From: Sporosarcina ureae
Lineage (GTDB): Bacteria > Bacillota > Bacilli > Bacillales_A > Planococcaceae
Length of the DNA stretch: 40,659 nucleotides
Reading direction: 5' to 3'
NCBI RefSeq assembly: GCF_029267015.1
Contig: NZ_JARIEA010000057.1
Span: forward strand, 1 to 40,659
The translations under genes and the position numbers were made by a program. Of the stretch, positions 16,046 through 23,714 are shown piece by piece. The notes beneath the pieces are model-generated. The model made no database searches. It had not been told where the DNA came from and was given only the letters and a program-made list of their open reading frames with translations. Position 1 is the stretch's first letter. Each line of letters opens with the position of its first letter.

Positions 16046-17065
16046 TCACACCTCGTTTTCTACTGAAAGAAGCACCTTGACAATCGGATTTCCATCTTCA
16101 ATAGCTTGGAAAGCTCCCTCTAGTCCGTCTTCCAGATTAATCACCTTAGAGATAACATCTTGCGCGTCAAAAGACTTGGTTGCGAGAAGCTCAATAGCAC
16201 TACGGTAGTCTTCAGAAGTATAAACACGTGTTCCCTTAATCAGAAGTTCTCTTTTGATGACCTCATATACATTCAGCTCACTAGTTTGTGTAACGCCTGC
16301 AATGAGAACTGTTCCACCAGGCTTTGTCGATAGGATACAGTCATTTAGTCCGATTGAACTTCCTGTTACTTCAAATGAAAATGCCACACCCTCTGGAATT
16401 TCTTTCTCTACGAACTTAGGCACCTTGATTTCTTTTGAATCAATTACATTGAATCCCAAATTCTTTGCGGTTTGTAATCGAAATTCATTAATTTCTGATA
16501 TATGTACATCAGCCCCGTAAGAACGTAGAACGAGTGCAGCTATCAGGCCTATTGGTCCTCCACCTACCACTAGCACTTTGTCTGACTCTTTGACCTCTAC
16601 TTGATTAATCATATGGACAACGACTGCAAGCGGTTCAATAAGTGCTGCAGATTGTGCATCCACTGAATCCGGCAATGAGTGAACTTGATATTCACTAGCC
16701 ACTACATACTCAGCCATACCTCCATCAAAGTCGATACCTATCAATGTCAATTTACTACAGCGATTATAGTGTCCGCTTTCGCATGCTTCACATTTCCCAC
16801 ATGAGGCCAATGGCTCTACAACTACTTTTTGACCTATTGTGTACTCTGAGTTTGCGTTGGCTACTTCTACGATAGTACCGCTGAACTCATGACCTAGTGT
16901 TACAGGCGGATTGACTCTTGGATAATTTCCGTTCCATGCTACCATATCGGATCCGCAAATCCCGACATAACTTACTCTTATCAGTACTTCGTCGGCTTTA
17001 ATTTGTGGTTTAGGTAAGTTCTTTATTGTTAACTTCTTATTTCCTTCATAAACAAGTGCTCTCAT
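16046..17065 (-). CDS. Zinc-dependent alcohol/polyol dehydrogenase (MDR family)
   Basis: This 339-aa medium-chain dehydrogenase belongs to the threonine/sorbitol dehydrogenase type. The catalytic zinc ligands lie in GICGSDMVAWNG (Cys) and TLGHEFSGTIVEV (His, Glu). The structural zinc lobe is the four-cysteine SCGKCEACESGHYNRC near residues 88-104. The Rossmann motif VVGGGPIGLIAALV near residue 165 binds NAD(P). The start at 17065 has GAGGTG 7 nt upstream. Coming directly before the FGGY kinase, it probably oxidises a polyol or sugar acid hydroxyl to the keto compound that the kinase then phosphorylates; this order is inference. Confidence 0.9.
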   Translation of the reverse strand: MRALVYEGNKKLTIKNLPKPQIKADEVLIRVSYVGICGSDMVAWNGNYPRVNPPVTLGHEFSGTIVEVANANSEYTIGQKVVVEPLASCGKCEACESGHYNRCSKLTLIGIDFDGGMAEYVVASEYQVHSLPDSVDAQSAALIEPLAVVVHMINQVEVKESDKVLVVGGGPIGLIAALVLRSYGADVHISEINEFRLQTAKNLGFNVIDSKEIKVPKFVEKEIPEGVAFSFEVTGSSIGLNDCILSTKPGGTVLIAGVTQTSELNVYEVIKRELLIKGTRVYTSEDYRSAIELLATKSFDAQDVISKVINLEDGLEGAFQAIEDGNPIVKVLLSVENEV

Positions 17066-17100
17066 AATAGTTCACCTCTATTAAATTTCTTGTTAGTAGA

Positions 17101-17126
17101 AAGGCACATCTCAAGCGATGTGCCTT
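17101..17126. terminator. Perfect hairpin inside the catabolic operon
   Basis: AAGGCACATC (17101-17110) pairs perfectly with GATGTGCCTT (17117-17126) around a 6-nt loop. In the direction of transcription (minus) it is followed only by a short TTTCT, so it may act as an attenuator or mRNA stabiliser that sets the ratio of FAD oxidase to downstream enzymes. Confidence 0.6.
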
Positions 17127-17147
17127 CGTTTTTCCTGTAAACTTTAC

Positions 17148-18590
17148 TTACCAGATACCAAATCCTAATTTCCCTGGATTCATAATTCCTTTTTCATCAA
17201 GTGATTTCTTGATATTTAATAGAACTTTAAATGATTCTTCATATTGATCTTCCATGAACCAGCCAAGTTTGAATCCGATACCATGATGTTCATTTAATAC
17301 CGCACCATGGTCCAGATTAATACGTGTACAATCAGCCATTAATTCATTATGCAGTCGGAATGCTTCTTCAGGATCCTCAGGTGGATGTTCAACATAGAAT
17401 CTATCATAGATCATCGTGCCCCAAGGATACCAGTGAGAGAAGTGGGCCGTATATTTGGCATTCCACTTTGCATACTTCGTTTCGACAAGTTCTTTCTTTG
17501 CATCGTAGATTGCATCAATTTTATCGTATGTTGTAACCGTTTCAGGCGTACCGTACAATAACGGGAATTCTGGGTGGACCGGTGGCTTATACGCAACATA
17601 TCTTGTATCCCACCAATGCTTACCCAATTCCTCGCCTAAATCTTCACCTTTATTAGCTATGCAAATTTCATATGCCTTTTTCGCTTCTATTTCCGCAATT
17701 TCTTTATACCCATCAAACATCAATACCAAGTGGTTCCCCTCAAGTTTTACGCCCGTTGAGTTAAAGGATTTGTCAGTTGAACCTGGATCATATAAACGCA
17801 TGACAGCTGGCTTAATACGACTCGCCATGATTTGTCGTCCTGCTTCAATTCCGTCATGAATATCCGGGAACTTGAACATTCTGAAGACACGCGCTTCTGG
17901 TAGAGGGTCAATTCGAATACTGACTTTTGTGATAACACCTAGTGTCCCTTCGGAGCCAACAAACAGCTGAAGCAGACCTGGCCCACAAGCATGGTTTGGA
18001 ACAGGTAATGTATTGATAATTGTTCCATCCGGTAAAACAACTTCTATTGAAAGAACCATATCTTCTGCTTTTCCATATTTAGTAGACATTACTCCTGATC
18101 CTCGGGCTGCTAAATATCCACCTAGGGTTGCAATATCAACAGATGAAGGATAATGCGCCAACATCAAACCTTTTTCATTTAACACATTTTCTAATACATT
18201 TCCAAAGATTCCTGCTTCTGCAGTCAATACAAGTGATTTTTCATCAATATCAATAATCTTATCCATTCTTGTTAGGTCCAGCACGATACCACCGTGGAGA
18301 GTGGATGCTCCTCCTGCACTCCCTGATCCCCCACCACGTGGAACGACAGGTACTTTATAAGAGTTACAAATTTTCATTACCTTTGAGACTTCTTCAGTAT
18401 TTCCAGGTCTTACGACGAAATAAGGGATAATCATCTCCTGATCACGTTCATACCACATATGAGTTAACCACGTATAATCACGAGATAGTTCTTTACGTCT
18501 TTCTTCTGATGTAATTACGTTCTCCTGTCCAATAGCGTTTTCTAATTGTGATTTAAATAGCTCTAAAGCAAAACCTCTTAGTTCAGTCAT
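17148..18590 (-). CDS. FAD-linked oxidoreductase (GlcD / alkyl-DHAP synthase-like)
   Basis: This 480-aa flavoprotein has the PCMH-type FAD-binding domain (VPVVPRGGGSGSAGGAST near residue 85, SSVDIATLGGYLAARGSG near residue 150, GLLQLFVGSEGTLGVITK near residue 210) and an FAD-oxidase C-terminal domain. The latter ends LNEHHGIGFKLGWFM ... KKSLDEKGIMNPGKLGFG. The EHHGIG and KYGKAEDMV patterns recall alkyl-DHAP synthase-like and D-2-hydroxyacid dehydrogenase members. No GlcE or GlcF partners are present, so it works as a single flavoprotein or with an unknown acceptor. It probably oxidises a 2-hydroxyacid or alcohol. ATG at 18590 follows AGGAGG. It is the first gene after a sigma-A promoter covered by a palindromic operator. 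Confidence 0.88.
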   Translation of the reverse strand: MTELRGFALELFKSQLENAIGQENVITSEERRKELSRDYTWLTHMWYERDQEMIIPYFVVRPGNTEEVSKVMKICNSYKVPVVPRGGGSGSAGGASTLHGGIVLDLTRMDKIIDIDEKSLVLTAEAGIFGNVLENVLNEKGLMLAHYPSSVDIATLGGYLAARGSGVMSTKYGKAEDMVLSIEVVLPDGTIINTLPVPNHACGPGLLQLFVGSEGTLGVITKVSIRIDPLPEARVFRMFKFPDIHDGIEAGRQIMASRIKPAVMRLYDPGSTDKSFNSTGVKLEGNHLVLMFDGYKEIAEIEAKKAYEICIANKGEDLGEELGKHWWDTRYVAYKPPVHPEFPLLYGTPETVTTYDKIDAIYDAKKELVETKYAKWNAKYTAHFSHWYPWGTMIYDRFYVEHPPEDPEEAFRLHNELMADCTRINLDHGAVLNEHHGIGFKLGWFMEDQYEESFKVLLNIKKSLDEKGIMNPGKLGFGIW

Positions 18591-18616
18591 TCAATTTCCT
18601 CCTAATGATTTTATTT

Positions 18617-18640
18617 ATATAGTTGTATATACAACTATAT
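18617..18640. promoter_or_regulatory. 24-bp perfect palindromic operator (GntR/HutC type)
   Basis: The 24 bases are a perfect palindrome built around TTGTATATACAA. It overlaps the -10 and start region of the FAD-oxidase promoter. The same core recurs at 21854-21875. HutC-type GntR regulators are known for TGTA-N2-TACA-like sites, and a GntR/UTRA gene lies in this cluster, so this is the likely operator. Confidence 0.75.
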
Positions 18641-18661
18641 GTTAAATATGAATAATGTCAA
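18634..18661 (-). promoter_or_regulatory. Sigma-A promoter of the FAD-oxidase operon
   Basis: On the minus strand TTGACA (18656-18661), a 16-nt spacer and TATAGT (18634-18639) form a strong promoter about 44 nt before the ATG. The -10 lies within the palindromic operator, so regulator binding should block polymerase. Confidence 0.7.
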
Positions 18662-18684
18662 CTATTCATATTATTTTATACACT

Positions 18685-20187
18685 TTATCTCATACTCTTT
18701 TTTCTCATTTTCATCGATCTGATTAATCCTTGCACCATTGGAAGAGCAATAGTAAATACGGATAATAGAATAAATACCAATGCGATTGGCTTCGTTAAAA
18801 ATACTGACCAGTCGCCTTGTGATGCAATTAGTGCCCTTCTTAAGTTAGGCTCAGCAATAGGACCTAGCACAATTCCCAAAAGCATCGGAATAAGCGGGAA
18901 TCCAAGCTTTATTAGGACGTATCCCAGTAATCCGAAAGCAATCATAACCTTAACGTCAAACAAAGTATTATTTACAGAATAAGACCCTACGAAACAAAGG
19001 GTAATTAATATTGGGATCAACACGTTCATTGGTACGGAAGTAATTTTCGCAAAGACTTTTGAAGCAATTCTCCCTTGAATATAAAGAATTACGTTGATAA
19101 CCAGCAATCCGATCATAACTCCATACATAACATCAGCGTGTTCTGTGAATAATTGTGGGCCTGGATTCAACCCCTGAATCAATAATGCTCCCAAAAGGAT
19201 AGCTGTTACCGTGTCACCTGGAATACCAAGGGTAAGCAATGGAATCAAGGTAGCTCCTGTAACACCGTTGTTTCCTGCCTCACTAGCGATAATTCCTTCC
19301 ATCGACCCTTTTCCATACTCTTCCTTCTTCTTGGAACTACGATGGGCCTCGTTATAACTCAAGAACGATGCTAATGGTGCTCCAGTTCCTGGTATCATAC
19401 CAATGAAAGTACCAATAAGACTAGATTTCAAAATAGTTTTCCAATATTTAAAGAAATGGAATAGCGACTCTTTCTTATCCGTTATCTTTGCCTGAACTTT
19501 TGCCTTCACTTCATTTGCTGATTGTGTTTGTACAAAGATTTCAGTAATAGCGAACAAGCCAACCAATACCGGAACGAGTGCTAACCCACCTAATAAATTA
19601 GTATTCCCAAAAGCAAAACGGGGTGTACCTGTTATAGGGTCCATTCCGACTACTGACACAAACATTCCCAGCATCCCCATGAACGTCCCTTTAAGAACTG
19701 ACTTCGCACTTACTTTTGAAATCATTGTTAAACCGAATAACGCAATCGCAAAGTATTCAGCAGGGCCGAATTTCAGTGCGAATTTTGCCAATTGAGGTGC
19801 AACAAATAGTAAGATCAACGCACTAATAAAGCCTGCAACTGCGGAAGCAAATACCGTGGCCCGAAGTGCCTCTCCAGCTCTTCCTTGCTTGACTAATGCT
19901 GCGCTATCTTCAAGAATTGCTGCTGATGCAGGTGTACCCGGTGTTTTAATTAAAATTGCCGGAATGGAAGAGCCATAGATACCTCCACAATAAACTCCTA
20001 ACAAAAACAGGATTCCAGTTGTTGGATCCATACCAAACGTTACAGGTAATAAAACCGCAACACCCATAGTAGCTGTGAGTCCTGGCAACGCACCGAAAAT
20101 AATACCTAACGTCACACCCAGGAACATAAATACTAAGTTATTCAAGGCAAATACATCACCTAGACTTCCTAAAATCACCTGCGACAC
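18685..20187 (-). CDS. tctA: Tripartite tricarboxylate transporter, large permease TctA
   Basis: This 500-aa polytopic membrane protein of about twelve helices belongs to the TctA family. Diagnostic segments are FGALPGLTATMGVAVLLPVT near the N-terminus and GTFIGMIPGTGAPLASFLSY in the middle, the two inverted signature repeats. IASEAGNNGVTGATLIPLLT is also present. It forms the ion-driven permease that accepts a carboxylate from the TctC binding protein. The start is GTG at 20187 with GGAG 8 nt upstream. It is the last of tctC-tctB-tctA and is followed at about 95 bp by the FAD-oxidase gene with its own promoter. The gene symbol refers to the family; the cargo is unknown. Confidence 0.93.
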   Translation of the reverse strand: MSQVILGSLGDVFALNNLVFMFLGVTLGIIFGALPGLTATMGVAVLLPVTFGMDPTTGILFLLGVYCGGIYGSSIPAILIKTPGTPASAAILEDSAALVKQGRAGEALRATVFASAVAGFISALILLFVAPQLAKFALKFGPAEYFAIALFGLTMISKVSAKSVLKGTFMGMLGMFVSVVGMDPITGTPRFAFGNTNLLGGLALVPVLVGLFAITEIFVQTQSANEVKAKVQAKITDKKESLFHFFKYWKTILKSSLIGTFIGMIPGTGAPLASFLSYNEAHRSSKKKEEYGKGSMEGIIASEAGNNGVTGATLIPLLTLGIPGDTVTAILLGALLIQGLNPGPQLFTEHADVMYGVMIGLLVINVILYIQGRIASKVFAKITSVPMNVLIPILITLCFVGSYSVNNTLFDVKVMIAFGLLGYVLIKLGFPLIPMLLGIVLGPIAEPNLRRALIASQGDWSVFLTKPIALVFILLSVFTIALPMVQGLIRSMKMRKKSMR

Positions 20188-20204
20188 ACCGCATCATCTC
20201 CTCT

Positions 20205-20699
20205 CTATGGAAGTTGGATACTCAATAGATCTCTGAACACAAAATCTATACCGAATATTATGGCAATTATAATTAAATAGAAGTACCATTTTTTAACTGA
20301 AAGAGCCAGCATTACTCCAACCATTGCAATAATGGTTGAGTAGACAAATCCTAATAAGTCCACTAATACGAATATGTGAACAAGCATAATTCCAAACACG
20401 ATGGCTACATTTTTATAATTGAGATTTGAGGTTGGCTCATATGATTCATATTCGGCCTCGACACTTTCTTCCGTTTCTTCTATAGCAATAGGTCTGAATT
20501 TAGCATCAAATATACTTTTTACTATCATACCGACACTTAAAACTATCATGACTACAACTAATAATTTGGGGAAGAAATCCGAACCAAGATCACTGCCCTT
20601 TTTAGCTCCTGGAATACCATAAGGAATTAAAAAATAGAGTAGAATGCTGAAAAGCAGTAAAGCAATCCCTGAATATCTATCTTTTTTTGCTTCAGACAA
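20205..20699 (-). CDS. tctB: Tripartite tricarboxylate transporter, small subunit TctB
   Basis: This 164-aa membrane protein has about four hydrophobic helices. Its helix 1 SGIALLLFSILLYFLIPYGI, the GSDLGSDFFPKLLVVVMIVL segment typical of TctB (the G-x-x-FFP pattern) and paired C-terminal helices identify it. The TTG at 20699, preceded by GGGGTG at 5 nt, gives the usual family length. An ATG at 20777 would add 26 untypical residues and has no ribosome binding site. It lies between tctC (112 bp upstream) and tctA (17 bp downstream). Confidence 0.85.
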   Translation of the reverse strand: MSEAKKDRYSGIALLLFSILLYFLIPYGIPGAKKGSDLGSDFFPKLLVVVMIVLSVGMIVKSIFDAKFRPIAIEETEESVEAEYESYEPTSNLNYKNVAIVFGIMLVHIFVLVDLLGFVYSTIIAMVGVMLALSVKKWYFYLIIIAIIFGIDFVFRDLLSIQLP

Positions 20700-20810
20700 A
20701 TTTTCACCCCACTTACTAATTTTAGAAATCCTGTGCACTTTATTAATCAAGATAGACAGACGAAGGACTTCATACACACTTCGTCTGCAATCTATTAAAG
20801 TAATTGGCTA

Positions 20811-21812
20811 TTATTCTGCCATTCCGGATTCTTCTATAATCTTTTTACTTGTTGTATAGCGATTTTCAATAATCTCTGCTAACTCATCAGGACCTAAGAA
20901 TGCAGGTTCCAAGTTTGCGTTATTCATCTTGTCTATAAACTTCTCATTTTCCATAGCTTGTTTAAATGCGTCGACAAGCATATCAAGTGTCTCTTCAGGC
21001 ATTTCTTTTGGTCCTACAATAGATGTTTTAGCATCCATGATAGGAAGATCTAAATCTTCCTCAGACAAGCTCGGAGTACCTTCGGGCATGAATGAATATT
21101 CATCTCCACCACTATTCCAAAGAATTGTAACATCGCCTTCCTTAACGTATGGAAGTAACCCTGGTACCTGTAAGTGACCACCATCAATGTGACCGCCCAA
21201 AATATCGTTAACTACTGGTGCTGCGCCCTCGTAAGGAATATGTTCGATCTTGATTCCCTCTTTCAGAGCAATCCCTTCCATTACGATGTGATCAAGCGTT
21301 CCTGCTCCGCCGGTAGCGTAAGTGAACTTTCCGGGATTTTCTTTTGCGTATTTAACAAAATCATCGTAAGTCTTCATATTGCTATCTTTTTTTATCGCAA
21401 ATACTGTAGGAGTAGAAAGGACTTGCACAACCGGTTGAAAGTCTGTGTATTCATAAGGTGTAGTGGTAAAGCTTGGACTTTCCGTTACTGGTACTAGTGG
21501 AGAAATAAGTAAAGTGTGACCATCTGGTTTAGAATTTGCAACTTCTGTAGCACCAATTGTGCCACTTCCACCTGGTCTGTTTTCAACGACGATATCAGTT
21601 CCCTCAGGTAAATATTTAACCGCCTCTTCTGCTAGGAGTCGGGCAGTTACATCCGTTATTCCTCCTGCTGACCAAGGAACAATTAATTTAATTGGACTTT
21701 TGGAAAAGTCCGCATTTGCTGTATCCCCTGCTTCTTTTTCGCTACTGCAACCTGCTAGTACTAACAATGAACCCACCATTGACAACAATAGAATTTTTAC
21801 CTTTTTTTTCAT
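20811..21812 (-). CDS. tctC: Tripartite tricarboxylate transporter substrate-binding lipoprotein TctC (Bug family)
   Basis: This is a 333-aa exported lipoprotein. The signal peptide ends in a lipobox VLAGCSS with the lipidated Cys near residue 22. The mature part has the Bug/TctC landmarks SPIKLIVPWSAGGITDVTAR near residue 40, VENRPGGSGTIGATEVANSK, and FTYATGGAGTLDHIVMEGIA. It captures an anionic substrate and hands it to TctBA. The ATG at 21812 follows GGTAGGG. Its leader of about 70 nt contains an operator palindrome and a cre-like site. A carboxylated ligand is expected from family knowledge. Confidence 0.92.
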   Translation of the reverse strand: MKKKVKILLLSMVGSLLVLAGCSSEKEAGDTANADFSKSPIKLIVPWSAGGITDVTARLLAEEAVKYLPEGTDIVVENRPGGSGTIGATEVANSKPDGHTLLISPLVPVTESPSFTTTPYEYTDFQPVVQVLSTPTVFAIKKDSNMKTYDDFVKYAKENPGKFTYATGGAGTLDHIVMEGIALKEGIKIEHIPYEGAAPVVNDILGGHIDGGHLQVPGLLPYVKEGDVTILWNSGGDEYSFMPEGTPSLSEEDLDLPIMDAKTSIVGPKEMPEETLDMLVDAFKQAMENEKFIDKMNNANLEPAFLGPDELAEIIENRYTTSKKIIEESGMAE

Positions 21813-21836
21813 TACAGTTCCCTACCTTTCTATTTT

Positions 21837-21850
21837 AGTAAACGCTTACA
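21837..21850 (-). promoter_or_regulatory. cre (catabolite responsive element) in the tctC leader
   Basis: On the minus strand the site reads TGTAAGCGTTTACT, matching the cre consensus TGWAANCGNTNWCA at all but the last position. It lies downstream of the promoter and operator and 25 nt before the ATG, a position where CcpA-HPr(Ser-P) acts as a roadblock. Confidence 0.65.
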
Positions 21851-21853
21851 TAG

Positions 21854-21875
21854 ACTAGTTGTATATACGACTAGT
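21854..21875. promoter_or_regulatory. Second palindromic operator upstream of tctC
   Basis: A 22-bp palindrome with a single mismatched pair has the core TTGTATATACGA, flanked by ACTAG/CTAGT. Its core is that of the operator at 18617-18640. It sits about 12 nt downstream of the putative -10, near +5 to +26 of the transcript. Confidence 0.7.
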
Positions 21876-21886
21876 GGTATGTTTAT

Positions 21887-21915
21887 ATCCTAACTTGTTA
21901 AATTTTTAAAGTCAA
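21887..21915 (-). promoter_or_regulatory. Candidate promoter of tctCBA
   Basis: On the minus strand TTGACT (21910-21915), a 17-nt spacer and TAGGAT (21887-21892) precede the operator. The -10 is weak. The remaining stretch 21916-22176 is AT-rich; apart from a doubtful 20-codon ORF on the plus strand I see nothing there. Confidence 0.45.
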
Positions 21916-22176
21916 TAAGTATTTTTATAATATTTAAACTTCATTGTACAACTTAATTAGTGAATCGGCCGTAATTCTCATTCTCCTATAATAAGAGAAA
22001 ATACAATTTGCAATTTTAAACGTATAAAGTAGTTTATCAATTTGTATTTCAGCAGGAGCGAAGGTATGGAATTTTGGCCATCTGGCAGTTTAGAGTATGA
22101 ACAATTTATAGTTTTAACGGTTGAATAAATAGGATTAATTCTAATGTAGTTGTAGCCAATATTACCTTTTTCTTAC

Positions 22177-22935
22177 TTACTCACTTACTTCCTCTTCTAT
22201 ATGGTTTGATAACTGAAGACTATACGAAAACTTATCGCCTCTAAAATAGGAATGAAAAAGCTCTACCGCTTCATTATTTGCTAAAAAAGAAACACGCTTA
22301 ATCTTAAAAAAAGGAATGTTTTCAGAAATTCCTATTAATTCGTTAATCTCGGGTTTGATTGCGACTTCCATGTGTTGATTTGCATAAGATATCGGTTTTT
22401 CCAACTTATTCATATATGTGTATAATGAGCTCTTTTCTATATCCTCTTTTTTTAAATCTTGTAATAAACGAACTGGAATAACAAGTTCCTGATAGCCGTA
22501 AGGAACGTCATCTATGTAACGAATACGGTTGATTTCAAATACTTTATCATTCTTTCTAATTTTTAATTCATGCTGTTCCTTAGCATCAGGCAATCGTGTA
22601 ATAAACTTTATTACCTTTGAAGATGGATTTAACCCCATTGAAAGCATATCTTCGTGAAATCCTGTTACCTTGTTCAAATTTCGTTCGATTTTATTTTTAC
22701 TAACAAAAGTTCCCCTACCGTGCACGCGATATACTAAATTTTCTTCGACCAGTTGAGTGATAGCATTCCGAGCAGTCATTCTAGAAACACCGTACTCAAC
22801 ACCAATTTCATCTTCAGTAGAAATTTGTTCTTCTTCCAAATACTTACCACTGAGAATTTTCTTACGAATATCCATGGCTATACGTATATACATTGGTATG
22901 TGTTCTGACAATTGATCATTATATTCGTTTGACAA
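22177..22935 (-). CDS. GntR family transcriptional regulator (HutC/UTRA type)
   Basis: This is a 252-aa regulator. The N-terminal winged helix-turn-helix (IPMYIRIAMDIRKKILSGKY, EDEIGVEYGVSRMTARNAIT, LVYRVHGRGTFVSKNK) is the GntR DNA-binding domain. Residues from about 90 on (KVTGFHEDMLSMGLNPSSKV ... RIRYIDDVPYGYQELVIP ... VELFHSYFRGDKFSY) are the UTRA effector domain. It should dimerise and bind a palindrome, releasing it on binding a pathway metabolite. The start is TTG at 22935 with AGGAG 8 nt upstream. It is upstream of tctC, on the same strand, with its own promoter. Two palindromes with a HutC-like core in the cluster are its probable targets. Confidence 0.9.
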   Translation of the reverse strand: MSNEYNDQLSEHIPMYIRIAMDIRKKILSGKYLEEEQISTEDEIGVEYGVSRMTARNAITQLVEENLVYRVHGRGTFVSKNKIERNLNKVTGFHEDMLSMGLNPSSKVIKFITRLPDAKEQHELKIRKNDKVFEINRIRYIDDVPYGYQELVIPVRLLQDLKKEDIEKSSLYTYMNKLEKPISYANQHMEVAIKPEINELIGISENIPFFKIKRVSFLANNEAVELFHSYFRGDKFSYSLQLSNHIEEEVSE

Positions 22936-23011
22936 TAGTATCTCTCCTATATATATATATTTACGCTTTTTTCTTTCATTGTACATAGTTATAAAATTAC
23001 ATCATATTAGA

Positions 23012-23040
23012 AATCTATATTCTAGCTTTGTTATTGTCAA
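23012..23040 (-). promoter_or_regulatory. Promoter of the GntR regulator gene
   Basis: On the minus strand TTGACA (23035-23040), a 17-nt spacer and TAGATT (23012-23017) lie about 80 nt before the TTG start. No copy of the operator palindrome is seen here, so autoregulation is not evident. Confidence 0.5.
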
Positions 23041-23159
23041 GACAGCAAATGAAAAATATTATTAAAAAGTGTCGATGTCTCCCTCTACAACACAACTATG
23101 TGTATACTAAATAACAAAACATGTTAACTAAAAAAGAGTATAGAAAAGGTGGGGGTTCG

Positions 23160-23591
23160 ATGATTAAATTACGCGGGCATCATATATTTTGTTTACTCGG
23201 GTACCGTGGGATGGGGTATTCAGAAGAGTACGCAGCCAATATGACGAATATCCACGACATACTACGTGAACAGCCTGATACGTTCATTCAAATCATGAAA
23301 GGGCCTGATTATTTATGTGCAAAGTTTCCTGAAGGGCAACCGTATCATTGCGAGGATGACGGAATCTATGTGAGAGATTCGGAAATTTTACGCAAGCTTG
23401 GATTGAAGGTCAGCGACGTGCTGCCTTGGCGTGAGGTCGAGAGAAGAATTCGAGTGCATGTAGTACCCGAAGATATTGCGGTGGTCTGTGAGACGTGTTC
23501 TTGGCGTTCGTATGGGTTTTGTCAGGAGGGGGTCGCAAGTGTGATTGAGTCCAAAGGTCTAAAGAAAGTGTTGCCAAGCGGAATGGATTAA
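23160..23591 (+). CDS. DUF1284 domain protein
   Basis: The 143-aa product begins MIKLRGHHIFCLLGYRGMGY, the typical opening of DUF1284 proteins. It is cysteine-rich for its size: HIFCLL, YLCAKF, YHCEDD, and then CETCSWRSYGFCQEG with three Cys in a short stretch. This suggests metal or Fe-S cluster binding; no function is established that I know of. The start at 23160 is chosen because GGTGGGGG lies 4-5 nt upstream; an upstream ATG at 23121 has none. It is monocistronic, convergent with the SLH gene that follows. Confidence 0.8.
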   Translation: MIKLRGHHIFCLLGYRGMGYSEEYAANMTNIHDILREQPDTFIQIMKGPDYLCAKFPEGQPYHCEDDGIYVRDSEILRKLGLKVSDVLPWREVERRIRVHVVPEDIAVVCETCSWRSYGFCQEGVASVIESKGLKKVLPSGMD

Positions 23592-23674
23592 CAAAGTTCA
23601 TCGGTAGATCAACCTTTCAGCGGCCCCCATTCCAACACCTTGGTCGCCGTGCGATATGAATTCACACAAAAAAT

Positions 23675-23709
23675 GTGCACACCATCCCAATCGACGGTGT
23701 GCACGTTTC
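23675..23709. terminator. Bidirectional terminator between DUF1284 and SLH genes
   Basis: GTGCACACC (23675-23683) pairs perfectly with GGTGTGCAC (23696-23704), with A-run before and GTTTCTTT after. It serves both convergent genes. Confidence 0.8.
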
Positions 23710-23714
23710 TTTAG

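Noticed and set aside
20700..20777. 26-residue N-terminal extension of TctB
   Set aside because: No ribosome binding site; TctB proteins usually begin shortly before the first membrane helix.
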